DNA of 64,000 nt from Ectopseudomonas chengduensis (GCF_015712065.1 NZ_JACFYZ010000006.1:124001-188000); one strand, 5' to 3'. Shown: positions 19,579-28,837, numbered from the stretch's first letter. Program-made: numbers and translations. The notes: a model not told the origin generated them from the letters alone.

Positions 19579-19614
19579 GAGGATGCTGCAAGTCCGGGTG
19601 ACAAGGAGTACGGC

Positions 19615-21024
19615 ATGGCCCGCACCTTTTATGACGAGATGTACGACGCGAGCGGTGCAGTCCGCCCGCATTATCGGGAGTTCGCCCGCTGGCTGGCCGA
19701 CACCCCCGACGATCTGCTGGCCCAGCGCCGCCGAGAGGCGGATCTCCTGTTCCACAGAGCTGGTATCACGTTCACCCTCTATGGTGACGATCAAGGCACC
19801 GAACGCCTGATTCCTTTCGACATCATTCCTCGCTCCATCCCCGCCAGCGAATGGCGCATCGTCGAACGCGGCTGCATCCAGCGCGTGCAGGCGCTCAACC
19901 TGTTCCTCGCCGATCTTTACCATGACCAGCGCATCATCAAGGCGGGGATCATCCCGGCTGAGCAGGTGCTGGCCAACGAGGGCTACCAGATGGCCATGCA
20001 GGGCCTCGACCTGCACCGCGACATCTACGCGCACATCGCTGGGGTCGACCTGGTACGTGACGGCGACGGCAGCTACTACGTACTGGAAGACAACCTGCGC
20101 ACCCCCAGCGGCGTGAGCTACATGCTCGAAGACCGCAAGATGATGATGCGCCTGTTCCCCGAGCTGTTCGCCGCTCAGCGCGTGGCGCCGGTGGACCACT
20201 ACCCGAACCTGCTGCTCGACGCGCTGAAGAGTTCCAGCCCGCTGGACAACCCCACGGTGGTGGTGCTGACGCCGGGCCGCTTCAACAGCGCCTACTTCGA
20301 ACACGCCTTCCTTGCCCGCGAGATGGGTGTGGAGCTGGTGGAAGGCGCTGACCTGTTCGTGCGTGACGACAAGGTTTACATGCGCACCACCGCCGGCGCG
20401 CGGCAGGTGGACGTGATCTATCGCCGCCTCGATGACGCCTTCCTCGATCCACTGGCTTTCAATCCTGATTCGATGCTCGGCGTCGCGGGGCTGCTGTCGG
20501 CCTATCGCTCACGCAACGTGGTGCTGGCCAACGCCATCGGCACCGGCGTGGCCGACGACAAGTCGATCTACCCCTATGTCGGCGACATGATCCGCTTCTA
20601 TCTGGACGAGGAGCCGATCCTCAAGAACGTACCCACCTGGCAGTGTCGCAAGCCGGAGGAGCTGTCCCACGTGCTGGCCAACCTGTCCGAACTGGTGGTC
20701 AAGGAGACTCAAGGCTCGGGCGGCTACGGCATGCTGGTCGGCCCGGCGGCGAGCAAGGCCGAGATCGAGAACTTCCGCGCGCGGTTGATGGCCAAACCGG
20801 AGGCCTATATCGCCCAGCCGACGCTGTGCCTGTCCACCTGTCCGACCTTCGTCGAACGCGGCATCGCCCCGCGCCATATCGACCTGCGCCCGTTCGTCCT
20901 GACCGGTCGCGAAACCCGCCTGGTGCCCGGCGGCCTGACGCGCGTAGCACTGCGCGAGGGCTCGCTGGTGGTCAATTCGTCGCAAGGCGGCGGTACCAAG
21001 GACACCTGGGTGGTGGAGGACTGA
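19615..21024 (+). CDS. Circularly permuted type 2 ATP-grasp protein (DUF404/DUF407)
   Basis: A 469-residue predicted ATP-dependent peptide ligase. The N-terminal DUF404 part runs to about residue 130 and the rest is DUF407; a glycine-rich loop (GSGGYGMLVG) and the downstream RPFVLTGRE region fit permuted ATP-grasp nucleotide binding. It is the first of three genes with the alpha-E and transglutaminase proteins, an association proposed by comparative genomics to make or modify a peptide; no product is known to me. Start has a strong AAGGAG. Sigma-54/NtrC control is inferred from upstream sites. Confidence 0.93.
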   Translation: MARTFYDEMYDASGAVRPHYREFARWLADTPDDLLAQRRREADLLFHRAGITFTLYGDDQGTERLIPFDIIPRSIPASEWRIVERGCIQRVQALNLFLADLYHDQRIIKAGIIPAEQVLANEGYQMAMQGLDLHRDIYAHIAGVDLVRDGDGSYYVLEDNLRTPSGVSYMLEDRKMMMRLFPELFAAQRVAPVDHYPNLLLDALKSSSPLDNPTVVVLTPGRFNSAYFEHAFLAREMGVELVEGADLFVRDDKVYMRTTAGARQVDVIYRRLDDAFLDPLAFNPDSMLGVAGLLSAYRSRNVVLANAIGTGVADDKSIYPYVGDMIRFYLDEEPILKNVPTWQCRKPEELSHVLANLSELVVKETQGSGGYGMLVGPAASKAEIENFRARLMAKPEAYIAQPTLCLSTCPTFVERGIAPRHIDLRPFVLTGRETRLVPGGLTRVALREGSLVVNSSQGGGTKDTWVVED

Positions 21025-21027
21025 CCC

Positions 21028-21978
21028 ATGCTTTCGAGAACTGCCTCCGACCTGTACTGGATGTCGCGCTACCTGGAGCGTGCCGAGAACCTGGCGCGCA
21101 TGCTCGACGTCAGCTATTCGCTGTCACTGATGCCGCAGGACGGCCGTGGCGATGGCCTAGATGAGTTGGCTATGCCGCTGCTGATCACCGGCACCCTGGA
21201 CGACTACCTGGAGCGCCACGGTCCGCTGCACGGCGAGCGCATGCTGCACTTCTTCGCTCTCGATGCGAGCAACCCCGGCAGCATCTACTGCTGCCTGCAA
21301 GCTGCGCGCAGCAACGCGCATGCGGTGCGCGGGCGGATCACCGCGGACATGTGGGAAAACATCAACGCCACCTGGCTGGAGATGCGCGGCATTGCCGAGC
21401 AGGGCCTGGGCCGCTACGGCATCAGCCGCTTCTGCGAGTGGGTCAAGGAGCGCTCGCACCTGTTCCGTGGTGCCACCTTCGGCACCATCATGCGTGGTGA
21501 GGCCTATCGCTTCATCCGCTTGGGCACCTTCATCGAGCGTGCCGACAACACCCTGCGCCTGCTCGATGCGCGCTACGAAATGCTTGGCGAGGAGATCGAC
21601 GAGCTGGAGGAGCGCACGGCGCGCAGTTACTACCAATGGAGTGCGTTGCTGCGCGCGCTGTCCTCGTTCGAGGCCTTCGCCGAGAGCTACCGCGGCTCGC
21701 CACGCACGCGCAAGGTCGCCGAACTGCTGCTGCTACGTCCGGACGTGCCGCGCTCGCTGCGTGCCTGCATGGAAGAACTCAACCTGATGCTTTCCGGTCT
21801 ACCCGGAGAGAACGGTCGCCCGGCACAGCGCCTGGCCGCCGAACTGGATGCGCGGCTGCGCTACACCAGTATCGATGAAGTGCTCGACGAAGGCCTGCAC
21901 GCCTGGCTCACCGACTTCATCCTGCTGGTACGCCAGTTGGGCAACACCATCCATACGTCCTACCTGGAGGTCGCATGA
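21028..21978 (+). CDS. Alpha-E domain protein (DUF403)
   Basis: A 316-residue all-helical protein beginning MLSRTASDLYWMSRYLERAENLARML, typical of the alpha-E family (written here only for its first helix; key residues are the YLERAENLAR core). It starts 3 bases after the ATP-grasp stop and overlaps the transglutaminase start as ATGA, so the three are translationally linked. It has no catalytic motif I can identify; a scaffold or carrier role is inference. Confidence 0.92.
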   Translation: MLSRTASDLYWMSRYLERAENLARMLDVSYSLSLMPQDGRGDGLDELAMPLLITGTLDDYLERHGPLHGERMLHFFALDASNPGSIYCCLQAARSNAHAVRGRITADMWENINATWLEMRGIAEQGLGRYGISRFCEWVKERSHLFRGATFGTIMRGEAYRFIRLGTFIERADNTLRLLDARYEMLGEEIDELEERTARSYYQWSALLRALSSFEAFAESYRGSPRTRKVAELLLLRPDVPRSLRACMEELNLMLSGLPGENGRPAQRLAAELDARLRYTSIDEVLDEGLHAWLTDFILLVRQLGNTIHTSYLEVA

Positions 21979-22772
21979 GACTCTCGATCAGCCATGACAC
22001 CACCTATTGTTACGATGATCAGGTACGCGCCAGCATCCAGTACCTGCGCCTGACCCCACACGACAGCGAGCGCCAGCAGGTGCTCAGCTGGCAGCTCGAC
22101 TTACCGCGCCCGGTGCATGCCCAGCTCGACCCCTACGGCAACATTCTGCATGTGCTGACCCTGGACGAGCCCCACGAGTCCATCGTCATCGGCGCCCGCG
22201 GCCAGGTGGAGATCGACGAAAGCTGCGAGGCCGAGCACGAGCGCCAGTCGGCGTTACCGTTCCTGCGTTTCACTCGCCTGACCCAGGCCGACGACGCCAT
22301 CCGCGAATTCGCCGCGCAGCAGAGCAAGGCTCGCGCGGATCGCAACGGCCTGATCGATCTGATGCATGCGCTCAATGCTCATATCGCCTACCAGCCAGGC
22401 ATCACCGAGGTGGACACCAGTGCCGCCGAGGCCTTCGCCGGTCGCCGTGGCGTCTGCCAGGATCACACTCATACTTTCCTCGCCTGCGCGCGCAGCCTCG
22501 GTGTGCCGGCGCGCTATGTGTCGGGCTATCTCTACACCGACGATGCCGAGCACCTGGCCAGCCATGCCTGGGCCGAGGCCTGGGTGGGGGACGCCTGGTA
22601 CAGCTTCGACGTGACCAATTGCCTGGCGCGCCCGGAGCGGCACCTCAAGCTGGCGGTCGGTCTGGACTACCTCGATGCCTGCCCGGTGCGTGGCATGCGC
22701 CGAGGCGGTGGTTGCGAGCAGATGCACGCACAGGTGCAGGTTGCGCCGTTGTTGCAGGTGCGCCAGCAGTAA
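21975..22772 (+). CDS. Transglutaminase-like cysteine protease/amidase
   Basis: A 265-residue protein with an N-terminal beta domain common to bacterial transglutaminase-like proteins and a catalytic triad visible as C161 (GVCQDH), H197 (SHAWAEAW) and D212 (FDVTN). There is no signal peptide, so it acts in the cytoplasm. In this operon type it probably hydrolyses or transfers amide bonds in the product of the ATP-grasp enzyme; that is inference. Confidence 0.93.
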   Translation: MRLSISHDTTYCYDDQVRASIQYLRLTPHDSERQQVLSWQLDLPRPVHAQLDPYGNILHVLTLDEPHESIVIGARGQVEIDESCEAEHERQSALPFLRFTRLTQADDAIREFAAQQSKARADRNGLIDLMHALNAHIAYQPGITEVDTSAAEAFAGRRGVCQDHTHTFLACARSLGVPARYVSGYLYTDDAEHLASHAWAEAWVGDAWYSFDVTNCLARPERHLKLAVGLDYLDACPVRGMRRGGGCEQMHAQVQVAPLLQVRQQ

Positions 22773-22775
22773 TTG

Positions 22776-23093
22776 CTATAGCGGCGCGGGCGGATCTTGT
22801 GGCGCGGCGTGCGTCGGCTCACTCAGCTGTCGGGCGATCTTGCGGAAGATTGACGCGTAGAGCGCCGAATACCGCAACTCCTGGGCCAGCCCCCAGAGCT
22901 GGTAGAGGAGGATCGACAGGGCGCCGATGGCGACTGCATGCAGTTGCTCTGTTACCACTCCGTAGGCTATGAAGGCGATGCCCGGCGCGATCCAGGGCAG
23001 GTGCCCGAGGAGGCGCTCGACCTTGCTGTCGCTGCCGCTGGCGACCGCCAGGATCAGGGCGCGTTCTTCGTCCGTGAATTCAGGTCTTTCCAT
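22776..23093 (-). CDS. Small two-helix membrane protein, unknown
   Basis: A 105-residue protein, MERPEFTDEERALILAVASG at the start, with two hydrophobic segments (about 33-50 and 52-70) and a basic C-terminal region. Its start overlaps the VOC gene by 14 bases, and it converges on the transglutaminase gene with a 3-base gap. I do not recognise a family. Confidence 0.65.
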   Translation of the reverse strand: MERPEFTDEERALILAVASGSDSKVERLLGHLPWIAPGIAFIAYGVVTEQLHAVAIGALSILLYQLWGLAQELRYSALYASIFRKIARQLSEPTHAAPQDPPAPL

Positions 23094-23478
23094 TCTTACT
23101 CGTGCTCCAGTGGTTGGCGTGTTCGTCGAAGCCGGCGCGATAAGGGCTGCCGACGCAGAAGCGATGACCGCCTGGTGCCTGCATCACCACCCAGGCGTCC
23201 TTGCGGGTTACGACCGTGGCGCCGAGGCGTTCTAGGCGCGTGACTTCATCGGTGATCGAATCGGTATCGATATCCAGATGGGCGCGAGCCTCGTGCTGTA
23301 CGCGCTGGATGATCACCTGTACCTCTCCCGGCGGGGTCTGTAGCTGAATGAACGGGCTGTCGCCGTCGATTTTCTCCGGCAGCGGATAGCCCAGCGCCTG
23401 GCTCCAGAATCGGGCCTCGGCCAGCAGGTCGCCTGTATTGCAGTCGATGACGATGTTGCCCAATCTGCTGCGATGCAT
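23080..23478 (-). CDS. VOC/glyoxalase-like protein
   Basis: A 132-residue protein with the N-terminal strand NIVIDCNTGDLLAEARFWSQ and a C-terminal GHRFCVGSP, matching the glyoxalase-like VOC fold. Members bind metal or small ligands; no specific activity can be assigned. It lies 9 bases after the cytochrome gene on the same strand and overlaps the membrane protein downstream. Confidence 0.8.
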   Translation of the reverse strand: MHRSRLGNIVIDCNTGDLLAEARFWSQALGYPLPEKIDGDSPFIQLQTPPGEVQVIIQRVQHEARAHLDIDTDSITDEVTRLERLGATVVTRKDAWVVMQAPGGHRFCVGSPYRAGFDEHANHWSTSKNGKT

Positions 23479-23487
23479 GCAGTCGTC

Positions 23488-24285
23488 CTAGCGTGTGGTC
23501 TTGCGTTGCGCCATATGCTGCAGATAGCCGATCAGTTGCTCCAGTTCCATGGCGTTGAGCGCCTGCTCGCTAAACCCCGGCATGCGCCCCTGCGGCCAGC
23601 GGCGCAGGCTCTGCGGGTTGCGGATGTACTGGCGCAGGAAATCGCCGGTGAAGTATTCGGTCGGGTTGTACGGAATGTTAAGGTCCGGGCCGAACTCGGC
23701 GTCGCCAGCACCATTGAGTCGGTGGCAGGCCATGCAGTTCTTCTGATACGCGGCGAAGCCGGCACGGATCTCGGCGCTGGCGTCCATTGCCGGCAGCAAG
23801 GCAGGGAAGCGTTGTTCAACAGTGGCGAGCTGGCGAATCCGGGCGACCTGGAAGGGCCACTGCTCCGGGCCGATCTGGCTGGCGGCCGGATCGGTCCAGA
23901 CCAGATAGAAGGGACCGGCGCTGGGCTTATCCTTGGCCAGCGGTGGCCAGGGGCGTTGTGGATCCTCGATGGCCAGCCACGCCTTGGCACCCTCGCGCGC
24001 CAGCAGGGTGGCGGCCGGCAGTTCGGCAGCAAAGCCGTCGAGGGCCACGGCCTGCAGGTGGTCGCCAGCGGTTACGTCGTCCAGCAGGGCGCTTATGGGC
24101 ACGGCTCGGTAACGCATGGGCCGCTTGTAACTCACGTCTTCGTCTATCTGAATGTCACGTGCCTGCGGGTGACTGAGCAACTCGCTGCTGCTCCAATTGC
24201 GTTGCCCGCCGCTCAGATGTATCTCAAGCTGCGCCGCCTGCGCTGTGCCGCCCAGAACCAATAGTGCAAGTAGCAGAGCCCTCAC
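23488..24285 (-). CDS. Monohaem cytochrome c with N-terminal sulfite-oxidase-like domain
   Basis: A 265-residue exported protein: signal peptide about 1-18, then a domain of about 150 residues resembling the molybdopterin-binding fold of SUOX/MsrP proteins, then a cytochrome c domain with one CMACH site and a likely axial Met in GRMPGF. The SUOX-like part contains no cysteine, so it cannot bind Mo in the usual way. Translation starts at GTG (24285), overlapping the rhodanese stop as GTGA. Coupling to the rhodanese suggests periplasmic sulfur chemistry. Confidence 0.8.
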   Translation of the reverse strand: MRALLLALLVLGGTAQAAQLEIHLSGGQRNWSSSELLSHPQARDIQIDEDVSYKRPMRYRAVPISALLDDVTAGDHLQAVALDGFAAELPAATLLAREGAKAWLAIEDPQRPWPPLAKDKPSAGPFYLVWTDPAASQIGPEQWPFQVARIRQLATVEQRFPALLPAMDASAEIRAGFAAYQKNCMACHRLNGAGDAEFGPDLNIPYNPTEYFTGDFLRQYIRNPQSLRRWPQGRMPGFSEQALNAMELEQLIGYLQHMAQRKTTR

Positions 24286-24641
24286 TCCTCGGCCTCCAGC
24301 AGAGGTAGCAGATCGTCATAAGCGCCGGCATTGATCACCTGGCGGTAACCCAGGTTCTCCAGGCTTTGCTTGGCCAGTCCCGAGCGGCGACCGCTGCGGC
24401 AATAGAGCACCAGAGGCCGGTCCTTGTCCGGTGCGATGCTGGCGATCTGCGCAGCGATCTCGTCATGACCGATGCGAATGGCGCCAGGCAGGGCGCCAGC
24501 GGAAAATTCTTCGCTGCTGCGTACGTCGATAAGCAGGCTGTCGGCCCGTTGCAGGGTGGCCAGAGCGGCGGCTTGATCGATTTCTTCAGCCTGGGCGCCA
24601 AGAAAGGTGAGCAGGCTGCTCAACAAAATGAGAAAACGCAT
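24282..24641 (-). CDS. Periplasmic rhodanese-like sulfurtransferase
   Basis: A 119-residue protein with a signal peptide (about 1-18) and a single rhodanese domain. The active-site loop is CRSGRRSG, with the catalytic cysteine preceded by VLY, as in PspE/GlpE-like proteins. The ATG at 24641 is preferred to a 30-codon upstream extension because it starts the signal peptide. It overlaps the cytochrome gene by 4 bases. Confidence 0.85.
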   Translation of the reverse strand: MRFLILLSSLLTFLGAQAEEIDQAAALATLQRADSLLIDVRSSEEFSAGALPGAIRIGHDEIAAQIASIAPDKDRPLVLYCRSGRRSGLAKQSLENLGYRQVINAGAYDDLLPLLEAEE

Positions 24642-24765
24642 GTCCGGCTCCAGGGCAGGGGGCTTTTGCCTATCTTTGCCCGAAGTCAGCACGCCGTCCA
24701 CAAGCAAGCGCCCGCCCTGCACTGAGCGCACTACGGCGTCGGCGCAGCAGCGGGGAAGTATAAAG

Positions 24766-24861
24766 TCAGCTGACCAGACGGGTCAGATTGGGAAGGATCA
24801 GGATGATTGCCGTGGCGAAAAGTATTACGCCAGCCTGGCGATATTTCGGCTGTTTGAACAT
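24766..24861 (-). CDS. 31-residue single-pass membrane peptide
   Basis: ATG at 24861, TGA at 24766. The peptide starts MFKQPKYRQAGVILFATA and ends NLTRLVS: a basic head, one helix (about 10-26) and a short tail. AAAGG lies 10 bases upstream of the ATG. It is on the same strand as the rhodanese gene, 124 bases upstream of it. The well-formed start, helix and ribosome site argue for a real gene; function unknown. Confidence 0.6.
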   Translation of the reverse strand: MFKQPKYRQAGVILFATAIILILPNLTRLVS

Positions 24862-25319
24862 GGCTGCATGCCTTTTGTTGTTATGGGGGTGGCACCGGGA
24901 GCCTGCATCACCATGCGGCAGGCTGCTGCGTCACACCTGGGCGTTGCTTTGATTGCCCGCCCCGGCATGACCCGGCGACGGTTCCCTGCACCCGTTTTTC
25001 TATACGGGCGTAGAAGTAACTCTAGGGCTGGCGTCACAGTTTCCTTAGATGGTTTGGTTGCTAACGAAGTGCTGTTAGGAAGCTGGGGCTATGTGCGACA
25101 TCCTCCAGAACAATGCAGGCCTTGAAGCAGACAGCTTGCTCGCCCTTGCAGCTGTCAGTTCGAGCAAGCGACCATTCGTCTGAGCTCAGCGGTCAATGGT
25201 GCTGAGCGCTTAGGTCATTGAGCGCTGATGTGCCAGCGCTATGGTAGTCAGGCTCAATAAGAACAGGCGCGGCCGGTCTGTGATGTTCCGCCAGCGCCGT
25301 ATCAGTCTCCGAGGACGCC
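24862..25319. other. Intergenic region upstream of the thiolase operon
   Basis: No gene supported. It contains a GCTCAGC-N10-GCTGAGC inverted repeat near 25174-25199 and a GCGCT/AGCGC pair just after it. No PsrA- or FadR-like box was recognised. Confidence 0.5.
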
Positions 25320-26525
25320 ATGACCGAAGCATATATTTTCGATGCGCTGCGCACACCGCGTGGCAAGGGCAAGAAGGACGGCGCGCTGTACAGCGTCAAG
25401 CCGGTTCAGCTGATTGCCGGCCTGCTCAATGCCCTGCAAACGCGCAACGATCTGGATACCAGCCAGGTCGACGACATCGTGCTGGGCTGCGTGACGCCCG
25501 TGGGCGATCAGGGCGCCGATATCGCCAAGACCGCCGCCATGGTCGCGGACTGGGACGTTAGCGTCGCCGGCGTGCAGCTCAACCGCTTCTGCGCCTCGGG
25601 CCTGGAGGCGGTGAACATGGGCGCGATGAAGGTGCGCTCCGGCTTCGAGGATCTGGTGGTGGTCGGTGGCGTGGAGTCCATGTCGCGCGTGCCAATGGGC
25701 TCGGACGGCGGCGCCTGGGTGATGGACCCGGAAACCAACATCCACACCAATTTCGTACCGCAGGGTATCGGTGCCGACCTGATCGCCACCCTGGAGGGTT
25801 TCAGCCGCGCCGATGTCGATGCCTTCGCCCTGCGCTCGCAGCAGAAGGCGGCGCGCGCCAGCGCCGATGGCTCGTTCGCCAGGTCGCTGGTGCCGGTGAT
25901 CGACCAGAACGGCATCGTGCTGCTCGACCATGACGAATTCATCCGTGGCGATTCGACTCTGGAAGGCCTCGGCAAGCTCAAGCCGAGCTTCGAGATGATG
26001 GGGCAGATGGGCTTCGACTCCACTGCACTGCGCGTCTACAGCCATGTCGAGCGCATCGAGCACGTGCATACGCCGGGCAACAGCTCCGGCATCGTCGACG
26101 GCGCGGCGCTGATGCTGATCGGCTCGGCGGCCAAGGGCAAGGAACTGGGCCTGAAGCCGCGCGCGCGCATCGTCGCCACGGCGGTGACCAGCACCGACCC
26201 GACCATCATGCTCACCGGCCCGGCGCCGGCCACGCGCAAGGCGCTGGCCAAGGCGGGACTCTCCATCGACGACATCGACCTGTTCGAGGTCAACGAGGCT
26301 TTTGCCTCCGTTGTCATGAAGTTCATGAAGGACATGGGCGTGAGCGAGGACAAGGTCAACGTCAACGGCGGTTCCATCGCCATGGGCCACCCGCTGGGCG
26401 CCACCGGCTGCGCGATCCTCGGCACACTGCTCGATGAACTGGAGAAGCGCCAGTTGCGCTACGGCCTTGCCACCCTCTGCGTGGGCGGCGGCATGGGTAT
26501 AGCCACCATCATCGAACGTATCTGA
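25320..26525 (+). CDS. Acetyl-CoA C-acyltransferase (thiolase)
   Basis: A 401-residue thiolase performing the last step of fatty-acid beta-oxidation. The nucleophile is C91 in [22 protein letters not shown] and CVGGGMG near the C-terminus give the second histidine and cysteine. It is followed by a FadB/FadJ-like gene, a pair I recognise from P. aeruginosa (a second set besides fadBA). FadI-like by arrangement; chain-length preference unknown. Confidence 0.94.
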   Translation: MTEAYIFDALRTPRGKGKKDGALYSVKPVQLIAGLLNALQTRNDLDTSQVDDIVLGCVTPVGDQGADIAKTAAMVADWDVSVAGVQLNRFCASGLEAVNMGAMKVRSGFEDLVVVGGVESMSRVPMGSDGGAWVMDPETNIHTNFVPQGIGADLIATLEGFSRADVDAFALRSQQKAARASADGSFARSLVPVIDQNGIVLLDHDEFIRGDSTLEGLGKLKPSFEMMGQMGFDSTALRVYSHVERIEHVHTPGNSSGIVDGAALMLIGSAAKGKELGLKPRARIVATAVTSTDPTIMLTGPAPATRKALAKAGLSIDDIDLFEVNEAFASVVMKFMKDMGVSEDKVNVNGGSIAMGHPLGATGCAILGTLLDELEKRQLRYGLATLCVGGGMGIATIIERI

Positions 26526-26528
26526 TCG

Positions 26529-26581
26529 GTAGGGCGGGCGCAACCCGCCATTCGTGTGCTGGCGGGTTGCAACCGCCCTAC
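26529..26581. repeat. REP-like palindrome between thiolase and FadB-like genes
   Basis: GTAGGGCGGG...CAACCCGCC pairs with GGCGGGTTG...CCGCCCTAC around an 11-base centre. It lies inside the operon, between two co-directional genes, and could act on mRNA stability. Confidence 0.75.
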
Positions 26582-26615
26582 GCAGCTCCCACAGCTTTGG
26601 GAAGAGAATACAAAA

Positions 26616-28760
26616 ATGACTGACGCCATCCGTTACGAAAAAGGCCAGGACAATATCGTCGTCCTGACCATGGACATGCCCGGCCAGAGCGCCAATACCA
26701 TGAACGCGGTCTACCGCGAGGCCATGGGCCAGATCGTCGACCGCCTGGAGGCCGAAAAGGACTCGATCACCGGGGTGATCGTCACCTCGGCGAAGAAGAC
26801 CTTCTTCGCCGGCGGCGACCTCAATGAACTGATCAAGGTAACCCAGGCCGAGGCCCAGGGCTTCTACGAGATGATTCTGAAGATCAAGGGCCAGCTGCGC
26901 CGCCTGGAAACCCTCGGCAAGCCGGTGGTTGCCGCCATCAACGGCGCAGCGCTGGGCGGCGGCTGGGAAATCGCCTTGGCCTGCCACCACCGCATCGCGC
27001 TGAACCAGAGCCACGTCCAGCTCGGCCTGCCGGAAGTCACCCTCGGCCTGCTGCCGGGCGGCGGTGGGGTAGTGCGCATGGTGCGCCTGCTTGGCCTGGA
27101 AAAGGCCCTGCCGTACCTGGCCGAAGGCAAGAAGGTGCGCCCGGACGCAGCGCTCAAGGCCGGCCTGATCCACGATCTGGCCAGCGACCGTGAGGAGATG
27201 CTGGCCAAAGCCCGCGCCTGGATCGCCGCCAACCCGGCGGCCAAGCAGCCGTGGGACGTGCAGGGCTACAAGATCCCCGGCGGCACGCCGAGTTCGCCGA
27301 ACGTGGCGCAGATGCTGGCCATCGCCCCGAGCGTGCTGCGCGACAAGACCAAGGGCTGCTTCCCGGCGCCGGAGAAGATCATGTGCGCGGCCGTAGAAGG
27401 TGCGCAGGTCGATTTCGACACCGCGCAGATCATCGAGGCGCGCTACTTCACCGAGCTGACCTGCGGCCAGGTGGCGAAGAACATGATCGGCACCTTCTGG
27501 TTCCAACTGAACGAGATCAACGCCGGCGGCTCGCGCCCACAGGGCTATCCGAAAACCCAGACGAAGAAGGTCGGCGTGCTTGGTGCCGGTATGATGGGCG
27601 CCGGCATTGCCTACGTGTCAGCGGCCGCTGGTATCGAGGTGGTGCTCAAGGATGTGTCCCTCGACGCGGCGGAGAAGGGCAAGGGCTACTCGGCCAAGCT
27701 GCTCGACAAGAAAGTGAGCAAGGGCCACATGACGGCCGAGCAGCGCGAAGCCTTCCTGGCGCTGATCAAAGCGACCGACAGCGAGGCGGATTTTGCCGGC
27801 TGCGACCTGATCATCGAAGCCGTGTTCGAGGATCGTGCGCTCAAGAGCAAGGTCACCGCTGCCGCCGAGGCCGCTGCGCTGAGCGACGCGGTCATCGCCT
27901 CCAACACCTCGACGCTACCGATCTCCGGCCTGGCGACTGCCGTGGCCAAACCGGAGAAATTCATCGGCCTGCATTTCTTCAGCCCGGTGGACAAGATGCC
28001 GCTGGTGGAGATCATCCGTGGTGAGAAGACCAGTGACGAGACGCTGGCGCGTGGCTTCGACTTCGTCATGCAGATCAAGAAGACCCCCATCGTGGTCAAC
28101 GACAGCCGCGGCTTCTTCACCTCGCGGGTATTCGGCACCTTCACCAACGAAGGCCTGGCCATGCTCGGTGAAGGCGTCAGCGCGGCGATGATCGAGAACG
28201 AGGCGCGCAAGGCCGGCATGCCGGTCGGCCCGCTGGCGATCAGCGACGAAGTATCGATGAGCCTGATGAATCACATCCGCCAGCAGACCATCAAGGATCT
28301 GGCGGCCGAGGGCAAATCCATCCCCGAGCACCCGGCCTTTGCCGTGATCGATCTGATGCTCAATGAGTACAAGCGTCCGGGCAAGGCGGCCGGGAGTGGT
28401 TTCTACGATTACCCGGCGGGTGGCAAGAAGTACCTGTGGCCCGAGCTCAAGGCGCGCTTCGAGAAAGCCGATGCGCAGATTTCGCAGGAGGACGTGCGCG
28501 ACCGCATCCTGTTCATCCAGGCCATCGAGACGGTGCGCTGCGTGGAAGAGGGCGTACTGAAATCGGTGGCCGACGCCAATATCGGCTCGATCTTCGGCAT
28601 CGGCTTCGCCGCCTGGACTGGCGGTGCGCTGCAGTTCATCAACCAGTACGGGGTGAGGGATTTCGTCGCCCGTGCGCAGTACCTGGCCGAGCAGTACGGC
28701 GAGCGTTTCCTGCCGCCAGCGTTGTTGCTGGACAAGGCGGCCAAGGGCGAGACGTTCTGA
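26616..28760 (+). CDS. Multifunctional enoyl-CoA hydratase/3-hydroxyacyl-CoA dehydrogenase
   Basis: A 714-residue FadB/FadJ-type protein. Residues 1 to about 190 are the crotonase fold with the oxyanion segments FFAGGDL and AALGGGWEIA; GAGMMGAGIA (about 317) is the NAD site of the dehydrogenase, and HFFSPV carries its catalytic histidine. The ATG at 26616 follows GGGAAGAG; an upstream open stretch lies in the REP element. Works with the thiolase to its 5' side. Confidence 0.94.
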   Translation: MTDAIRYEKGQDNIVVLTMDMPGQSANTMNAVYREAMGQIVDRLEAEKDSITGVIVTSAKKTFFAGGDLNELIKVTQAEAQGFYEMILKIKGQLRRLETLGKPVVAAINGAALGGGWEIALACHHRIALNQSHVQLGLPEVTLGLLPGGGGVVRMVRLLGLEKALPYLAEGKKVRPDAALKAGLIHDLASDREEMLAKARAWIAANPAAKQPWDVQGYKIPGGTPSSPNVAQMLAIAPSVLRDKTKGCFPAPEKIMCAAVEGAQVDFDTAQIIEARYFTELTCGQVAKNMIGTFWFQLNEINAGGSRPQGYPKTQTKKVGVLGAGMMGAGIAYVSAAAGIEVVLKDVSLDAAEKGKGYSAKLLDKKVSKGHMTAEQREAFLALIKATDSEADFAGCDLIIEAVFEDRALKSKVTAAAEAAALSDAVIASNTSTLPISGLATAVAKPEKFIGLHFFSPVDKMPLVEIIRGEKTSDETLARGFDFVMQIKKTPIVVNDSRGFFTSRVFGTFTNEGLAMLGEGVSAAMIENEARKAGMPVGPLAISDEVSMSLMNHIRQQTIKDLAAEGKSIPEHPAFAVIDLMLNEYKRPGKAAGSGFYDYPAGGKKYLWPELKARFEKADAQISQEDVRDRILFIQAIETVRCVEEGVLKSVADANIGSIFGIGFAAWTGGALQFINQYGVRDFVARAQYLAEQYGERFLPPALLLDKAAKGETF

Positions 28761-28769
28761 GCCGCCCTT

Positions 28770-28830
28770 GTAGGGTGCGCCATGCGCACCGCTCAAGCGG
28801 AGTGTCCCAGGTGCGCACGGCGCACCCTAC
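28770..28830. repeat. REP-like palindrome, GTAGGGTGCGC family
   Basis: GTAGGGTGCGCCATGCGCACC pairs with GGTGCGCACGGCGCACCCTAC across a short centre; it lies between the FadB-like stop and the terminator. Confidence 0.75.
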
Positions 28831-28837
28831 GGATGCA

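Larger units (their letters stand above)
19229..19614 (+). other. Regulatory region of the ATP-grasp operon
   Basis: No gene is supported here; short open frames lack codon bias. The last 160 bases hold an NtrC-type dyad, a weaker partner one helical phase upstream, a sigma-54 promoter and AAGGAG before the ATG at 19615. Base composition is lower in GC than the flanking genes. Confidence 0.7.

Noticed and set aside
24607..25125. 172-codon plus-strand frame over the rhodanese start and small peptide gene
   Set aside because: Overlaps two better-supported minus-strand genes and has no motif.
25302..27506. 734-codon open frame opposite the thiolase and FadB-like genes
   Set aside because: It spans two well-conserved genes and the REP element between them and shows no protein motif.
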